From positions 245,588,414 to 245,652,413 of the forward strand of contig OY992537.1 in assembly GCA_963921195.1 (NCBI GenBank): a stretch of 64,000 nucleotides of DNA. Reading direction: 5' to 3'. The number at the start of each line of letters is the position of its first letter. Position 1 is the stretch's first letter. Origin of the DNA: Pegoplata infirma (Eukaryota > Arthropoda > Insecta > Diptera > Anthomyiidae). Made by a program: the position numbers and the translations under genes. The notes beneath the pieces are model-generated. The model searched no databases and was not told the origin of the DNA. It was given only the letters and a program-made list of their open reading frames with translations. Shown in pieces: positions 10,696 to 21,172 of the stretch.

Positions 10696-11888
10696 CCCAG
10701 CAAAACTTTGGTAATGGGTAGTGATTATATAACACTTACCAGGTAATGTATATACCTTATTTGTAGCATTATTTTAGGATGTCTTACCAAACATTTGTTC
10801 CACAACGTATTATTTTAAAGTGAAAAATAACGCATTACTAATAATTTGCTACGTAATGCATGATTATTGAAAAAAATGTATTTCATATTTATTATTTCTA
10901 AACATTAAATCATGGATGACTTATATTTGGTTACATTATGTATTATTTGAAAGTTTGAAATAATGTATTATTTATAATTGGATGCATAATGCATTACAAT
11001 AACATAAAAAATAATTATTTTATTAAAAAATGCATAAGTTTAAACTACACCATTTACAGATGTAATTCGAAAAAGATCAATTGTAATTCGAAGATTATAC
11101 TTGTAATTCGAAGATTCCATTTGTAATTCGAAGATTCCATTTGTAATTCGAAAATTCCATTTGTAATTCGAAAATTCCATTTGTAATTCGAAGATTATAC
11201 TTGTAATTCGAAGATTCTATTTGTAATTCGAAGATTCCATTTGTAATTCGAAGATTCCAATTGTAATTCGAAAAATATCAATGGAAATTCAGTTCATATT
11301 TTTCGAATTACAATTGGAATTTTCGAATTACAAATGGAATCTTCGAATTACAAATAGAATCTTCGAATTACAAGTATAATCTTCGAATTACAAATGGAAT
11401 TTTCGAATTACAAATGGAATCTTCGAATTACAAATGGAATCTTCGAATTACAAGTATAATCTTCGAATTACAATTGATCTTTTTCGAATTACATCTGTAA
11501 ATGGTGTAGAGATGGGCTCACGACAGGAAACTTCTAACGACACACACTCACGAGCATATTTTATCTACTTACACTCACTTACAATCACGTGAGTAAATTT
11601 AATACAAAATTACTTTTTCACTACTCGTAACACCTTATATATTATCTTCTGGTATGCTATATTATTTCATTTCTCGTAACCTATAAAGTATCATATATTT
11701 TACACCTTACTCGTATTCTTCGTTATAAATTTATGACTTATTTTATACCTTACTGGTAATTTTTGTGATAATGTGGATGCATTACTTTGAGTCTCATCGC
11801 CTGTTAAAATCATCAATGCTGCAATGTATAAAATAAGAGATCCTATACCTTATTTTATACCTTATTTGGTAATCTAAGTTTTGCTGGG
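10696..11888. mobile_element. DNA element with CCCAGCAAAACTT ends, opened by a fold-back
   Basis: Left end CCCAGCAAAACTTTGGTAAT and right end ATT-less complement 'ggtaatctaagttttgctggg' form inverted termini of about 13-18 bp. Flanks ttgtt and ttgct are only a possible 5-bp duplication. Internal text repeats 'taatgca' and 'ataccttat'. The 465-bp fold-back at 11045-11509 sits inside. The superfamily is unresolved; a CCCAGCAGAAAT-ended element occurs at 43524. Confidence 0.6.
11045..11509. repeat. Long fold-back of 20-bp units (arms ~220-230 bp)
   Basis: Both edges carry CTACACCATTTACAGATGTA in inverted orientation. The left arm has eleven units of the type TGTAATTCGAAGATTCCATT, the right arm ten in complement, with only a few mismatches and a loop of about 15 bases near 11,280. 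Unit variants (…ATTATACT, …AATTCCATT) occur in matching order in both arms, so the arms arose by inverted duplication of a pre-existing array. Related copies: 17934-18545 (both arms, diverged) and 28376-28730 (one arm). Confidence 0.93.
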
Positions 11889-13199
11889 TTGCTTCCAATT
11901 TTCACTCACACGACTAAAAAATGGTAATAATGGTTGTAAATCATCGGCATTTGAATTTGGTGAAAAACTTTAAAGATTTCATTTTTCAGTTTTCAGTTTT
12001 TGTTTTTGTGTCTGTCATTGTTTTGTAATTAAAATTTTCACTAACACTTGCAGTTTCAATAACATTAAAAAGGCAGACCTTTTTAAATAAATTATGCAAC
12101 GAGAAAAATACTAAATGCCAAAAAAACCAACACGAATTCATGGTTGGCCACAAAAATATCCATCCACTGCTGCGTTATGCTAAAGAAATAAAAAAAGGAT
12201 ATACCGAATGACACAAAAATGCATGAGATTAAAACACAAAAATTAAAAATGTTTAATTTATGACTTGAAACTAAAAATGTTAAGTTCAGCCACACAAAAT
12301 AGATATTATTAGTTAACACCCGTGTAACATGCGGTACTTGGTTGACAATGTCGTCATATAAAACAAAACTGCGAAGTACAAGTAAAATAGCAGAACCTCA
12401 AAAGTCATACACGGATTTTGTAAATTACCTTAAAGATGTATTGCTTAAATTGTTGAAAAAAAACAAGAATTTGTACGACCCTTAAATTGTATTTTACTTT
12501 TTTTTGGCACTCGTCTCCTATTTCTGGGTGAGTGCATAATTCTGGGTGAACCACCGAGAAAATAGGGGTGTGTTTCTTTCATCTCATAAAATTATAATCA
12601 GTTTCTTCATCCTTACGATCGTCGTTGTAAAAGTGATAATTTATTTATTTTGGATTATTTATAGCCCCATAGATCATCTTTAAGAAATCAAGTAACCGTA
12701 GAATTATAATTATAAATCTTTAACACGGACAGCGCAAAAACTACGATATATTTGAAACAAGCACAAGGAAATATTGTCAACGAGATGCCATAAATTAAAA
12801 TCCTTAAACATTTGTACTTTTTTTTTGTTTGTTCACATTAACAGCAGTGATGATTTATTTGATTTACTATTTATGTAATTTTATTACCTACATTTGTGAG
12901 ATGTATGTACCTTAAACAATTTTTTTATTTTTTTTATTTTTTATATTTGAAAATATGTAATTGGGAATGTTAAAGGATTAGTTTTTTAGAAATTCAGAAA
13001 AAAACAACAGTTTGGAGTTTGTTTTTCAGAGATTGGTTTATTTCTTTAAGGAGGAACTTTTTCATGTTATATATGGCTTGAATTGAGAAAGGTGTGAAAG
13101 AAAAATTTATTTTTCTAAAAATTTAAGACATCCTGGTTCGTTTCCTACTAGTTTCATATAATCCAGTTATTATAATCATCAGAAAAACTTTTAATGTCA
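11889..13199. other. Probably unique AT-rich DNA, no gene seen
   Basis: No inverted termini, tandem repeats or convincing coding frame. A 75-codon minus frame at 12092-12319 is hydrophobic but is typical of AT-rich sequence. Some stretches (12,330-12,420, 12,540-12,700) are less biased in base composition. Confidence 0.5.
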
Positions 13200-13204
13200 A
13201 ATTT

Positions 13205-13545
13205 ATTCAGTTAATAGTCAATTATATTCTATATGTGAAAATTATTAACAGATCGCAGCCGCCAAGGATTGAACCCTTGATCTGTAGTGTTTTTGCTATT
13301 AACTCTTAGATACGATCACTCTAGACCGATACGCTAAGTTGGCTGTTAAGCAAGTATCAACTAAATCGTGGTTTTTCAATTCTTGTGTGGTTGTTGCTGT
13401 TATTTTTCGTACAGAAGAAGGTGTAATTGCATTATGGTGAATAAATTCAATTTTTTAGTAATCATCATTCGTCTTCCTCTCCTTCATCAACTCTGATCTA
13501 AGTACTTATTTTGCAACCTTGCCAGAACATGGTCTATATTTAATA
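13205..13545 (-). mobile_element. tRNA-derived SINE-like repeat, copy A
   Basis: Inverted copy of 53446-53808. On the minus strand it carries a tRNA-like block with closing acceptor bases CAGCC/GGCTG, an A-box-like segment and a perfect T arm CAAGG-GTTCAAT-CCTTG. The ~95-base spacing suggests an ancestor with a long variable arm (Ser/Leu class); that is inference. Upstream of the tRNA-like block (to its right here) is a shared ~180-bp segment containing 'ttgtgtggttgttgctgtt'. Confidence 0.65.
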
Positions 13546-13605
13546 TATATTTTCCCTGGTCCGATTTCGCCTTTATCTGAACTTAACTACACTCAAAATA
13601 AATTC

Positions 13606-15247
13606 TATTTCCAATCAACAGAAAAATCTGCTAAAAATATACACATTTCGAGAAATCTGCTGATTTTAGCAGACGTGGTTTAAATTAAAATTAAAATACA
13701 AATGTTTAAGGATTTTAATTTAAATCTGTCTGATAATTATATCTTGATAATTTACAAGGTAAAATCAGCAGAGGAATCTGTCGAGACTGCAGAAAAATCT
13801 GCTGATGACTACAGAAAAATCTGATAATTTAAGCAGAAAAATCTGCTGATTTATGTTGAGCAATCTGCGGATTTTAGCAGAAAAATCTGTTAATTTCAGC
13901 AGAAAACTTTGCTAAAATTACATCGAGTTCGAGCCATAAGATAAATCTGCTGTCTTTAGCATATTCAGTTTGCTAAAACTCTGTATTATAAAAATACAAG
14001 AAAATTTTATGTTTTTTTTTTAAGTGTTAAATTTTTTAATTTAAACTGTTTTCCAATAATAAAAAGATCAAACAAAAAAAAAAACTTATATTTTTTTTTT
14101 AAAAAGGAATAACTAAATATTTCTGTAAGATTAACAAAACAATCTGCTGTTTTTTTTATTTTAATAATTTTTAAATTTCACACAATTTTAAATTTCACAT
14201 AAATTAAAAAAAAAAAAACAAGTAAGAAAGTTATAGTCGGTCAAGACCACCATATGATACCCTACACCAGTGTTTTCCGGAAAATGGGTCCCAAGTCCAA
14301 ACATGGACCGATTGGATCTGTCTTTTGTTAGATCTTTATTTAGTGTAGAAAACACACACAGATCAAATTGTAGTGAAATTGGTTTATTTTTTGCCAATAG
14401 ACCGATTTAACTGAATATCGGTCGAAATTTTGATATGGTGGAATAAGTCCAAAAATGGTTCAATTATATTCCAATTTGATTTGGTTAATAAAGTTCACCC
14501 TTAACACCTAAAAATAAAGTTTTTATCAAATATTGCCATTTTTAGGAATTTTGAGGGAATTATGTGAATATCGGGAGGGTGGTTTGTATGGGGACTACCA
14601 GAAGGACTGACCTGATTCCTTTGAAATTTGGAATGATGATTCGTGCATACAAAATTTGATTACCTGTAAAATTTCAAAGCGATATCTATTAAAATACATT
14701 TGTTAGAGTCAATTAAGGCTAATCCAAAGGGGGCGTTTGTATGGGGGCTAGGTCTTAACATGGACCGATTTTTTTGCAATTTCAATATCGTCCTTGGACC
14801 AAAAGATGCTTAAGTTTAAAATTTCAAGTCAATTGGTTGGAAATTGCGACCTGTATCGTGCTTAAACCGATAGATGGACAGACGGGCGGACGGACATCGC
14901 TAAATCGACTTAAAAAGTGACTCTGAGTCGATCGGTATACTTGAAAGTATGTCTAGGACCAATATTTCGGGTAGTTACAAACATCAGCACAAACTCATTA
15001 TACCCTGTACCACAGAGTGGTGTAGGGTATAATTACATCTTTTAAAAAAACGTAGAACATTTTTTGAAAAATGAAGTCAACAGACTTTTTCTGTAAAATA
15101 ACAAATTAATCTGCAAAAAAATATATATGAATCACAGAGAAATTACTTAAAATATCTATTTCAGCAGAAAAATCAACTAAAAGTTTTTTAATTCAAATTG
15201 AAAGTCATTTTACAGATTTTTTGACAGAGTTTTTCTTTTGAGTGTAG
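13606..15247. mobile_element. DNA element with CTACACTCAAAA ends, opened by a mini-me-like copy
   Basis: Ends CTACACTCAAAATAAATTC and its counterpart 'tctttt.gagtgtag' are inverted. Subterminal DNA is packed with 'cagaaaaatctgctgattt' variants in both orientations. The right 200 bp match 39331-39530 in reverse complement, defining a family. Without the insert at 14219-15031 it is about 830 bp. No target duplication or coding capacity is apparent. Confidence 0.7.
14219..15031 (+). mobile_element. mini-me-like dispersed repeat, copy A (full length)
   Basis: Starts 'caagtaagaaagttatagtc', contains 'ccaaacatggaccgattgga', a (GACG/GGAC)n run at about 14,875-14,895 followed by 'catcgctaaatcgact', and ends 'cacagagtggtgtagggtat'. 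ATACCCTACACCA near the left end is inverted relative to TGGTGTAGGGTAT at the right end. The (GTCY)n run and short inverted ends recall dipteran mini-me/DINE-type elements; I assign by memory. Further copies: 27384, 33401, 34281, 39613, 41294. Confidence 0.75.
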
Positions 15248-15416
15248 CATATGAACATAAGACATATTCTTGCCAAGACCTAGGAGCCTAGATATTTTAG
15301 CCTGTATTGTAAACATAGCTAGAATGTTTTAGAATCGACCACTGATCAATAACAATACTCTACAAAAATCAACTTTTTTTGCACAGACTTCTAGGGTACG
15401 TTTTCTAAAGTATTTT

Positions 15417-15688
15417 AGGTCAGGTTAGGTTAGAGGTGGCGGAGTCAAAGACTCCTCACATAGACCGGATGGTCCATAGCGAAACCACAATAATTCCTCA
15501 GCGACGCTGATAGAATGTATTTGTCTTCATCGCAAATTGTACTATTTGCCTTAGGTCGACATTCGAAACCGTTTCCAAGCTCTCGAAGTCATGTCTGCCT
15601 AAAATGTGCAGTCGGGTTCTGGCCAAAGCTGGACATTGGCAATGAATATGTTCGACCGTTTCTTCAGTGTTAGGTTCATCGCACCTTC
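15417..15688 (-). mobile_element. 5'-truncated non-LTR retrotransposon (ORF2 end plus 3' tail)
   Basis: A 14-bp target duplication ttctaaagtatttt at 15403-15416 and 15689-15702 brackets the fragment exactly. The 3' end reads '...taacctaacctgacct' on the minus strand. This is the dead remnant of a target-primed insertion: only about 60 codons and an ~80-bp tail remain. Residues encoded to the right of 15688 belong to the target site, not the element. Confidence 0.85.
15498..15688 (-). pseudogene. C-terminal fragment of a non-LTR retrotransposon ORF2 polyprotein
   Basis: The minus frame contains CDEPNTEETVEHIHCQCPAL followed by ARTRLHILGRHDF and ends in a stop at 15498. The spacing Cys...His-x-His-Cys-x-Cys matches the cysteine-rich tail seen at the end of ORF2 in jockey/LOA/I-type elements, downstream of reverse transcriptase and, in some clades, RNase H. 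Neither of those domains is present. The apparent Met start at 15725 lies in the duplicated target DNA, so the fragment has no start of its own. The clade is not resolved. Confidence 0.75.
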
Positions 15689-15702
15689 TTCTAAAGTATT
15701 TT

Positions 15703-16162
15703 GGTCCCCTCCATATTTTTTTCATACATTTTGCGTACCAATTTTTATTTTTTGCCTCCTAATTTCATTGCTTTGAACAGGAAAGTTTTTGCAAAATTCA
15801 GACACTTAAGGATAAAACCGACAGTTTGAAATTCCTTTTAATGTCCTGATGGTATCCCTGATCGTATCATGTCAGGATTTTTTGCAAAAGTAAGGTAATT
15901 TTATTGGGGTTCGAATAAAAAAAATATAATAAAACTTTAACATACACTTTTCCAATATTAAAAAAATTGTCGGATTTGAGTCCACAAAAAATTAAAATAC
16001 CTAAATCTAAAACTTTATTATTACAGATTTGCTACTTTTTCGATATGTAGAAACAATCTCTCAAAACAAATCCATTTTGTTGTTTTTCGTTGTAAAGGAC
16101 GGACCTTTCACTCCATATAATATTTATTCGACAAAGTAATTAAAAGAATTACACGTTTCTTT
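15703..16162. other. AT-rich DNA with no feature
   Basis: No gene, RNA or repeat terminus that I recognise between the retrotransposon remnant and the next ACTCAAAA-ended element. Confidence 0.5.
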
Positions 16163-17049
16163 CACTCAAAAAAATATATTAGTAGATTTGCTATTTTTTT
16201 TGCTAATGCTAGTAAGCTAACCTTTAGCAAATTTTTAGTTGAGATTAGCATGTTAGCAAAAATATCTTGTAAACTCCATTTAGCGCATTAGCAATTTTAA
16301 ACAATATTTGAACTATTTTTTTTTTGCTAAATTTAAAATTGAGTTGACCAAATTTTTACAAGCTTTTTTTGCTAATATTAGCAAAAATAAATTGTAAGTT
16401 TTTTTTTAAGAAAACTTAAAATGGCGCTATCTCGGAAACTAAGCCAGATGGAGAAAAATGGAGGCCATTTTTGGTTCTCGAGCTCAGAGCATAGCATCGC
16501 CGGTCCTCTTCACATGTATGGACCCTAATGGGTCCTAACTTTGGATCCAAAAAAGTTAGCATTCCTGAAAATTTTAAAATGCTCATATCTCGGTAAATAT
16601 TGCCGACACAACAAAAAGTCCAACAGCATTTTTGTAGCTTTTAACACGTAGAACACGCAAAATACCTAAAAGCTCCCCGAGTAATATTTATAAAGTAATC
16701 GAGTTTTTAAATTTTCAAAACCCCAGTGGTCCCCTAAAATCACGTACCTCAAAAACTAAGCAAGGTAGAGCGAAACGGACACAAATTTTGAATCCAACAC
16801 TATGACGATTTTTAAGGAACCCAACTAGATCTAGGCCATTCGGGGTCTGGACCTATCGGGTCCGAACCCAATGGGGTCCACAAATGTGTATGAACTAAGT
16901 TGAAAAAAAAAAAAAAAATGCAGTTAACTAATTTTTGGCAAAACATTTTTGCTAAATTTACCAAAATAATTTTGGGTTCAAAATCAGCAAATTTTCTTGT
17001 AGGTTTACAAACTTTTTTTTGCTTACTTTACAGTTTTTTTTTTTGAGTG
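16163..17049. mobile_element. DNA element with CACTCAAAAAAA ends
   Basis: CACTCAAAAAAA at 16163 and TTTTTTTGAGTG at 17038-17049 form inverted ends resembling those at 13606. Subterminal 'agcaaat'/'gctaat' motifs recur in both orientations. The interior holds 'atctcggaaactaagc' and 'ggaccctaatgggtcc'; the stretch 16,730-16,880 recurs inverted at 53,878-54,010. No transposase frame. Confidence 0.6.
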
Positions 17050-17933
17050 TATGATTAATTCTAAAGTCATGAAAATGGGAAATTGGCAACAAATCTTAAA
17101 TATTTGTTGGTTCCATAAAAATCATGGTAGTGGGGATTTACAGTGTTAGGCTCATTCTTACTCTATTAATAATGTTTGCCTTAATCTTCCTTATTGTAAT
17201 ACACAGCAACAATTATATAAAATTTCTAACACTTTTAATATTGACGTTGCTCATAAAAATATTGCATTTCATATTGTTGTATTTACTTACATTCATGTTG
17301 TTCACATTAATGGTGTGAATAGGACAATTGTTTTGCAGCGACAACAATATTGGGTTGTTGCTGCAATCAAAAGTGGTTTAGTTACGGATTATCCGCAGCA
17401 AGTTGTTGAATTATTAAATGATGACGACGACAACATTTGATTGTTTGTTAATAATATTGCATGTTGGAGCTGTTGATGGTGATGATGATGATGTTGCTAG
17501 TGATATAAATGCCACTGCACAATCATAATCTTCTATAAAGTGAATGCAAGTGTCAAAAGAGACACTTAAAACAATAGAAGAATTAAGTTTTTTAATATTA
17601 GGGACTGGGAAATTTGGGTAAAAAAAAAAGAAAACTTATGAAGTTGCAAAAATCCTCGATACTGTATTTGGAAGGTATTTTTTTTTTTGGTTGGAATATT
17701 AGTCAAGTTTATTTGAATTGCCAAAAAGAAAATTAAAACAAAACAGCAGAAAAAAAGTCCAGGATTTACTCATTCAGTGGTATGGTTTTGACAATGATTA
17801 CGTATGAATGTTTTAGAAATATAAACGTTTAGAAATATAAAACCATTCCATGTTAGTTGCTTGTTATGCTTAAGAGAGTCTGAGCCGACTTAAGTCTTTG
17901 ATTTCTATGGTAAAAAAAAACAAAACCATAGCA
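17050..17933. other. Unique AT-rich DNA with weak trinucleotide runs
   Basis: GTT/GAT-type trinucleotide runs lie at about 17,350-17,500. A 64-codon hydrophobic frame at 17124-17318 lacks any supporting context. No repeat termini. Confidence 0.5.
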
Positions 17934-18545
17934 CTACACCATTTATAGATGTAATTCGAAAATTTTACATGTAATTTGATGATTCAATTCGAAGATTCTA
18001 TTTGAAATTAAAAGATTCTAATTTTTATTCGAAAAAGATCAACTGTAATTCAAAGATTCTAGTGGAAACTATATTTAAATTTTTCGAATTACAATTGAAA
18101 TCTTCGAAATACAATTGAAATCTTCGAAGTACTACAATTGATCTTTTTTAAATTACAATTGGTCTTTTTCAAATTACAATTGATCATTTTGGAATTACAA
18201 TTGATCTTTTTTGAATTACAATTCATATATTTCGAATTGCAATGATGCTTTTCGAATTACAGTTGGAATCTTCGAATTACAACTAAGGTTTTTCGAATTA
18301 CAATTAATTTTTTTCGAATTTTACAATTGATCTTTTTCGAATTACAATGGCTTTTTTTTTGAATTACAATCAGAATCTTCGAATTACAAATAAAATTTTT
18401 GAATTACAAATGGAGTTTTCTAATTACAAGTAGAATCTTCGAATTATAAATGGAATTTTTGATTTACAAACGGACTCTTCGGATTACAAATAAAATCTTT
18501 GAATTACAATTGATCTTTTACGAATTACATCTGTAAATAGTGTAG
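17934..18545. repeat. Diverged fold-back of the 20-bp-unit family, copy 2
   Basis: Edges CTACACCATTTATAGATGTA and its complement define the same family as 11045-11509. The right arm, with about 20 units of 'cgaattacaattgatctttt' type, is much longer than the left, and units have drifted, so pairing between arms is poor. Confidence 0.85.
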
Positions 18546-19569
18546 TTGTATGTCTATGTAACCAACCTTATGTTGTGTTGTGCTCTGGGAATAGGGTGCT
18601 GAAATTACACTTTACTCTTTCCGTTGGTAGGTTTGCATGGGTAGTACTGTGGTCGTTTTTATTAAATTCGCCACGGGAATCTTTAATCTCTACGGGCTCT
18701 TCTATATCCTTACATAAGGTTTTGTTGTTGACACATGCTCGTGTAGTTGTGAAGTTTCTATGTGCTCGTATGTAAGTGGATATGTATATTAAACAAAGCT
18801 CTTGAATTCACAGTGTAGTTCATTGGTAGTATATGTGTGTTAGGGTGGCAGGAATAATAACTTTTTTCAAACTGCCGGGCAAATTATGTTTCCTAGCCAA
18901 ATCGGACAATTTTACTCCGCGACGATGGGTAGGGGTTCAAGTTTGGCCCAAAAAAAACCCAAACAAAAAATTTTTTATTTTAAATTATTATTTTACTTGA
19001 TAAGCTTAAGATAAGGCTTTCCGCTTTAAAATTAAATTAAAAGAAATTATGGGCGTCCGTCTGTCTGTCTGTATAAAACACGATGCAGTTGAAAATAAAA
19101 AAGCTAGACTGCTGAAGTATTACACAAATCTATATTATGGTCATAGGCCGGTAAAGGGGGAAACCGCCCCCTTCAAAAACTAAACCAACCTCTGTAAAAC
19201 GTAATTCTTTGTATTTTGGTTTAACAAATGAAACAAGTTTATGTCAGAAGAAGTTCAAAGTTCTGAGCTTTGGCTTAGGGTATTTGAAAATGCCATTCTC
19301 TTTTTGTTCCGCCCCTTTTTGTGGGCGTGGATACTAAAAAAATATGTTAATTAATTATAAAATTGTGGTCCGTATGTTCAAAAAGCAGCTGTAAACTTTT
19401 ATCTCGAGAGCAGAAGTGTCCCTATCGGCCGCTTGGCGCACCTCCCCATTGACAAACATTTTTTATTTTATATTTTTTCTTTAATTTTTTTGACATATAA
19501 TATTGGAGGGTATTAAAGGTTCTGCACACCCGAATTTAACACTATAATTTGTTTTTACTTTTTTTAATA

Positions 19570-20134
19570 CAGTCAAACTCGGTTATAACGCACTCGGTTA
19601 TAACGCACTCGGTTATAACGCACTCGGTTATAACGCACTCGGTTATAACGAATTCTCGCTTATAACGACCTAATTTTAAAGTCCCGACGTTTTGGTAACT
19701 GTTTTTACACAAAATACTTCTTTTATAACGAACTCGGTTATAACGAACTGCTTATTATGGTCCCAAAAATAAAATTTCATGTGTATTTACCTTTTTATAA
19801 CGAACTCCGATAAATATTTATTAATTTGGGCAACCATGTTTAACAAACTAACAAAAGGTTTTGGAATTTTTGGTTAATATTATAATTTTGATGACACTTT
19901 TTCATATTTTAAATATTTTCTTCTCAAAAGTAGTTAATTTACGACAAAAACATCAAATAAAATAAAGTTGGATCTATTTTTTGGAAATAAAACTAGGTTG
20001 ATATAAAATAAACCCCGCTTATAACGAACTTCACTATAACGAACTAACGAACGGTTTAAGGTACACTCAAACCCGGTTATAACGAACTCCGAGGGACCAG
20101 TAACCTCGGAGTTCGTTATAACCGGGTTTGAGTG
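19570..20134. mobile_element. pogo/Tc1-mariner-like element, 565 bp, TA-flanked
   Basis: Left end CAGTCAAACTCGGTTATAACG and right end CACTCAAACCCGGTTATAACG (complement) are flanked by TA at 19568-19569 and 20135-20136. Four tandem 'cactcggttataacg' units follow the left end, and 'tataacgaact' recurs through the element. The TATAACGAAC-rich ends recall pogo/Tigger-type MITEs from memory. The last 71 bp can also be read as a separate MITE (20064-20134). Confidence 0.7.
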
Positions 20135-20147
20135 TACCTTAAACCGT
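20051..20147. repeat. Perfect 44-bp-arm hairpin: a 71-bp MITE in the centre of a palindrome
   Basis: 20051-20094 and 20104-20147 are exact complements with a 9-base loop 'gaccagtaa'. Removing the 71-bp TA-flanked segment CACTC...GAGTG (20064-20134) and one TA leaves the 24-bp perfect palindrome ACGGTTTAAGG-TA-CCTTAAACCGT. So the insert sits exactly at the symmetric TA. Confidence 0.9.
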
Positions 20148-20767
20148 CCGACAAAAAAAAAAATCGTTAAACGCGAACTGGATAATATACGTTTTTAAAC
20201 TAGAGATTAAATATAGTAAAACTGCATTTTTTCATTTCGTAATCCTGTTTCCTTTTAAAAGCACTTCAAAGATTTATCGGACTAAATTTTATAAAATATT
20301 TTTTTTTATATTTGTACTTGTCCTAGGATGCTTCTAGTGATAGCAAATGAATGAAGAGGATCTCTCCTAATTTTCCTATTTTATTATTTTTACATATCAG
20401 GAAAACGGAGGTAAGTAACGTCCTTTCAAAACTTTATTCTTCAATATCTTAAAAAATGTTCAACAAAATATTTTGATAAAGTTTTCAAATGACGTTAATC
20501 ACATCCTTTTATCCTTATATGGCAAAATGAAAAATGGAAAATATAGGGAAGATCATCCTCTTTCAGTTGCCGTCACCAGTGGCATCCTAGGACAAGTACA
20601 AACATTTCAGAAATATTTTACAAAATGTATCCTTTAAAACTTTGAAGTCCTTTTAAAAGAAAACAGGATTATGAAAGGAAAAACTGTAAATGCAGTTTTA
20701 CTCCATTTGATCTCTACTTTCAGACGTATATCATCCTGTTCATGTTTAATATTGGCTGTCGGACGGT
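20143..20767. mobile_element. Fold-back element with ACCGTCCGAC ends, copy 1
   Basis: ACCGTCCGAC (20143-20152) and GTCGGACGGT (20758-20767) bound inverted arms of about 130-300 bp. Landmarks are 'agtaaaactgcatt' and 'aatcctgtttccttttaaaa' on the left, complemented on the right, with further symmetry around 'gtacttgtcctaggatgc' and 'gcatcctaggacaagtac'. A second copy lies at 25220-25761 and a related core at 22790-23312. Confidence 0.85.
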
Positions 20768-21172
20768 ATTATGTAGTATCACGACAAATAACTTTTTTCG
20801 AATTTCGTCGATTGCCATGCAAATTAATGTTCCTTTTGGAATTTAAAATTTTTAGCTAAATCGGATCCGTGCAGCGGGGTTTGTCCAGGGAAAAACTTTA
20901 AATCCCCATCAGCACGGGTAAAAATTGTCCGATTTGGTTAAAAATTAAAATATAGAGTATTGGGACCAAAAAATAATTATAAAAGGAATGAAAAACTTGA
21001 TTTTTTTTTTTTTTGGTTCGATTTTTTTCGGGACCAAACTATAACTCCCACGCGCACGCGTTATAATTGCCTGATTTGGCTAAAAAAAACTTTAACCCAA
21101 AAGGAATCATAATTTGCCCGGCAATAAACAAAATTCGAGAAAAGCTATTACTCCTGCCACCCTAATGTGTGC

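Larger units (their letters stand above)
18841..21164. mobile_element. hAT-type element, 2.3 kb, with TAGGGTGGCAGGA ends and two nested inserts
   Basis: Inverted ends TAGGGTGGCAGGAATAATAAC (left; last bases imperfect) and GTTATT-like complement (right) are flanked by 8-bp duplications ATGTGTGT (18833-18840) and ATGTGTGC (21165-21172), differing at the last base. Subterminal text 'ccaaatcggacaattt' and 'ttgcccggca' is also inverted at the two ends. Inserts at 19570-20134 and 20143-20767 account for about half of it. No transposase frame remains. Confidence 0.75.

Noticed and set aside
12092..12319. Hydrophobic 75-residue minus-strand protein
   Set aside because: Same reason: composition alone explains it.
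15689..15725. Start codon for the minus-strand retrotransposon protein
   Set aside because: It lies in the target duplication and beyond, so it is host DNA read through into the element.
17124..17318. Small membrane protein
   Set aside because: Leu/Ile/Phe-rich by AT composition; no start context, homology or neighbouring exon.
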